Origin: an uncultured Corynebacterium sp.
GTDB lineage: Bacteria > Actinomycetota > Actinomycetes > Mycobacteriales > Mycobacteriaceae
Reading direction: 5' to 3'
Assembly (NCBI GenBank): GCA_945631445.1
Contig: CALZCR010000105.1
Span: 1 to 6,461 of the forward strand
Length of the DNA: 6,461 nucleotides
Part shown: positions 6,016-6,461 of the stretch, one piece after another
Position numbering within the stretch: position 1 is the first letter of the stretch
Layout: each line of letters opens with the position of its first letter
The notes under the pieces: model-generated
Seen by the model: the letters and a program-made list of their open reading frames with translations, nothing else
The model's database searches: none
Told to the model about the DNA's origin: nothing
Position numbers and translations under genes: made by a program

Positions 6016-6461
6016 CCGATCAGGGCGAGGGTGACCTTGCCGGGGCCGGTCGTCTCCTCGGGCAAGCCGTCGATGTTGGGCTCGATGCGCACGGGCACGC
6101 CGTTGGTGTCGCCGATGCGGTCGCCGAGATCGCGGGCGGCGCGCTCGCCGGCGATGTCCCCCGGGTGGTAGTACAGGGTGGTTTCTTTGAGGGTGGCCAC
6201 CTCGCCCGGCAGGTTGCCGTGCTCGCCGACCCGGATGCCCTCGTCCGCGAGGCGGTCGTAGATCTCTTCCGCCAGTCCGTTGACGGTGGAGTTGTTCAAG
6301 ACGTTGATCACGGGCTCAGACTTGGCAGAGGTGCCGGCGCCGGCGGCTCCGGCGGAGCGGTCCGACGCGGCGGCCTCACCACGGGTGTCGCGCCCGTCCT
6401 CGTCGTCGCGCCGGGCGTCACGTTCGTCGTCGTCGGCGTCGGCCTCCGCGCCGTCACGGCC
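6000..6461 (-). CDS. LytR_C-domain envelope protein, VirR-like (N-terminus outside window)
   Basis: The last 153 codons of a protein that enters from the right edge; the frame is open throughout. Visible residues 1-48 are a highly charged, disordered-looking stretch rich in Asp, Glu, Arg and Ala (for example [19 protein letters not shown]). From residue 50, [22 protein letters not shown] opens a LytR C-terminal domain (LytR_C), followed by [22 protein letters not shown] and a final beta segment ending [13 protein letters not shown]. LytR_C domains occur at the end of LytR-CpsA-Psr cell-wall ligases and also alone behind one membrane helix, as in mycobacterial VirR (Rv0431), which affects envelope integrity and vesicle release. 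The ybdK gene downstream recalls the Rv0431-Rv0433 neighbourhood, which favours a VirR-like protein over a full LCP enzyme. The GTG at 6311 could start a short version but would cut just before the domain's first strand and has no clear ribosome site, so I treat it as internal. The membrane helix, if present, is beyond the edge. Confidence 0.85.
   Translation of the reverse strand, partial: GRDGAEADADDDERDARRDDEDGRDTRGEAAASDRSAGAAGAGTSAKSEPVINVLNNSTVNGLAEEIYDRLADEGIRVGEHGNLPGEVATLKETTLYYHPGDIAGERAARDLGDRIGDTNGVPVRIEPNIDGLPEETTGPGKVTLALIGEVVL

Noticed and set aside
5137..6171. A 344-codon plus-strand open frame opposite ybdK and the LytR_C gene
   Set aside because: Antisense shadow crossing the junction of two well-supported genes; composition is biased and no family features are seen.

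Overview
The window is GC-rich with strong third-position GC bias, and looks like chromosomal DNA of a high-GC Gram-positive, most likely Corynebacterium or a close relative in the Mycobacteriales. Three observations support this. A LytR_C-domain (VirR-like) gene is followed directly by a YbdK-family glutamate-cysteine ligase gene, which resembles the virR-sodC-Rv0433 neighbourhood of Mycobacterium tuberculosis. One gene appears to have a leaderless promoter, which is common in these bacteria. Codon use is the same across all the genes.

Layout from left to right: (1) 1-1380, minus strand, the first 460 codons of hyuB, running off the left edge. (2) 1392-3425, minus, complete hyuA with a GTG start, 11 bases upstream of hyuB. 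(3) 3509-4123, minus, a small alpha/beta-hydrolase-fold protein whose usual catalytic residues are replaced. (4) 4124-4212, an AT-rich divergent control region holding a consensus -10 box placed for a leaderless mRNA, a perfect TTAGTG-TCC-CACTAA palindrome and a tandem AACCTC repeat. (5) 4213-4677, the only plus-strand gene, a small secreted protein of unknown function. (6) 4678-4848, a convergent intergenic region with two GC-rich hairpins. (7) 4849-6000, minus, a complete YbdK-type carboxylate-amine ligase. (8) 6000-6461, minus, the C-terminal part of a LytR_C-domain protein, running off the right edge and overlapping ybdK by one base.

There appear to be two minus-strand transcription units. 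One is the hydrolase-like gene followed by hyuA-hyuB, where HyuA and HyuB should form an ATP-dependent hydantoinase/5-oxoprolinase-type enzyme of unknown substrate; hyuA may also have its own promoter. The other is the VirR-like gene and ybdK, tightly coupled. The secreted protein stands alone between them and shares its upstream region with the hydrolase-like gene. I see no RNA gene, insertion sequence, CRISPR array or phage material. Long antisense reading frames opposite hyuA, hyuB and ybdK are by-products of base composition. I find no convincing new multi-gene system. The points most worth a second look are the catalytically degenerate hydrolase, the operator-like palindrome and the orphan secreted protein.
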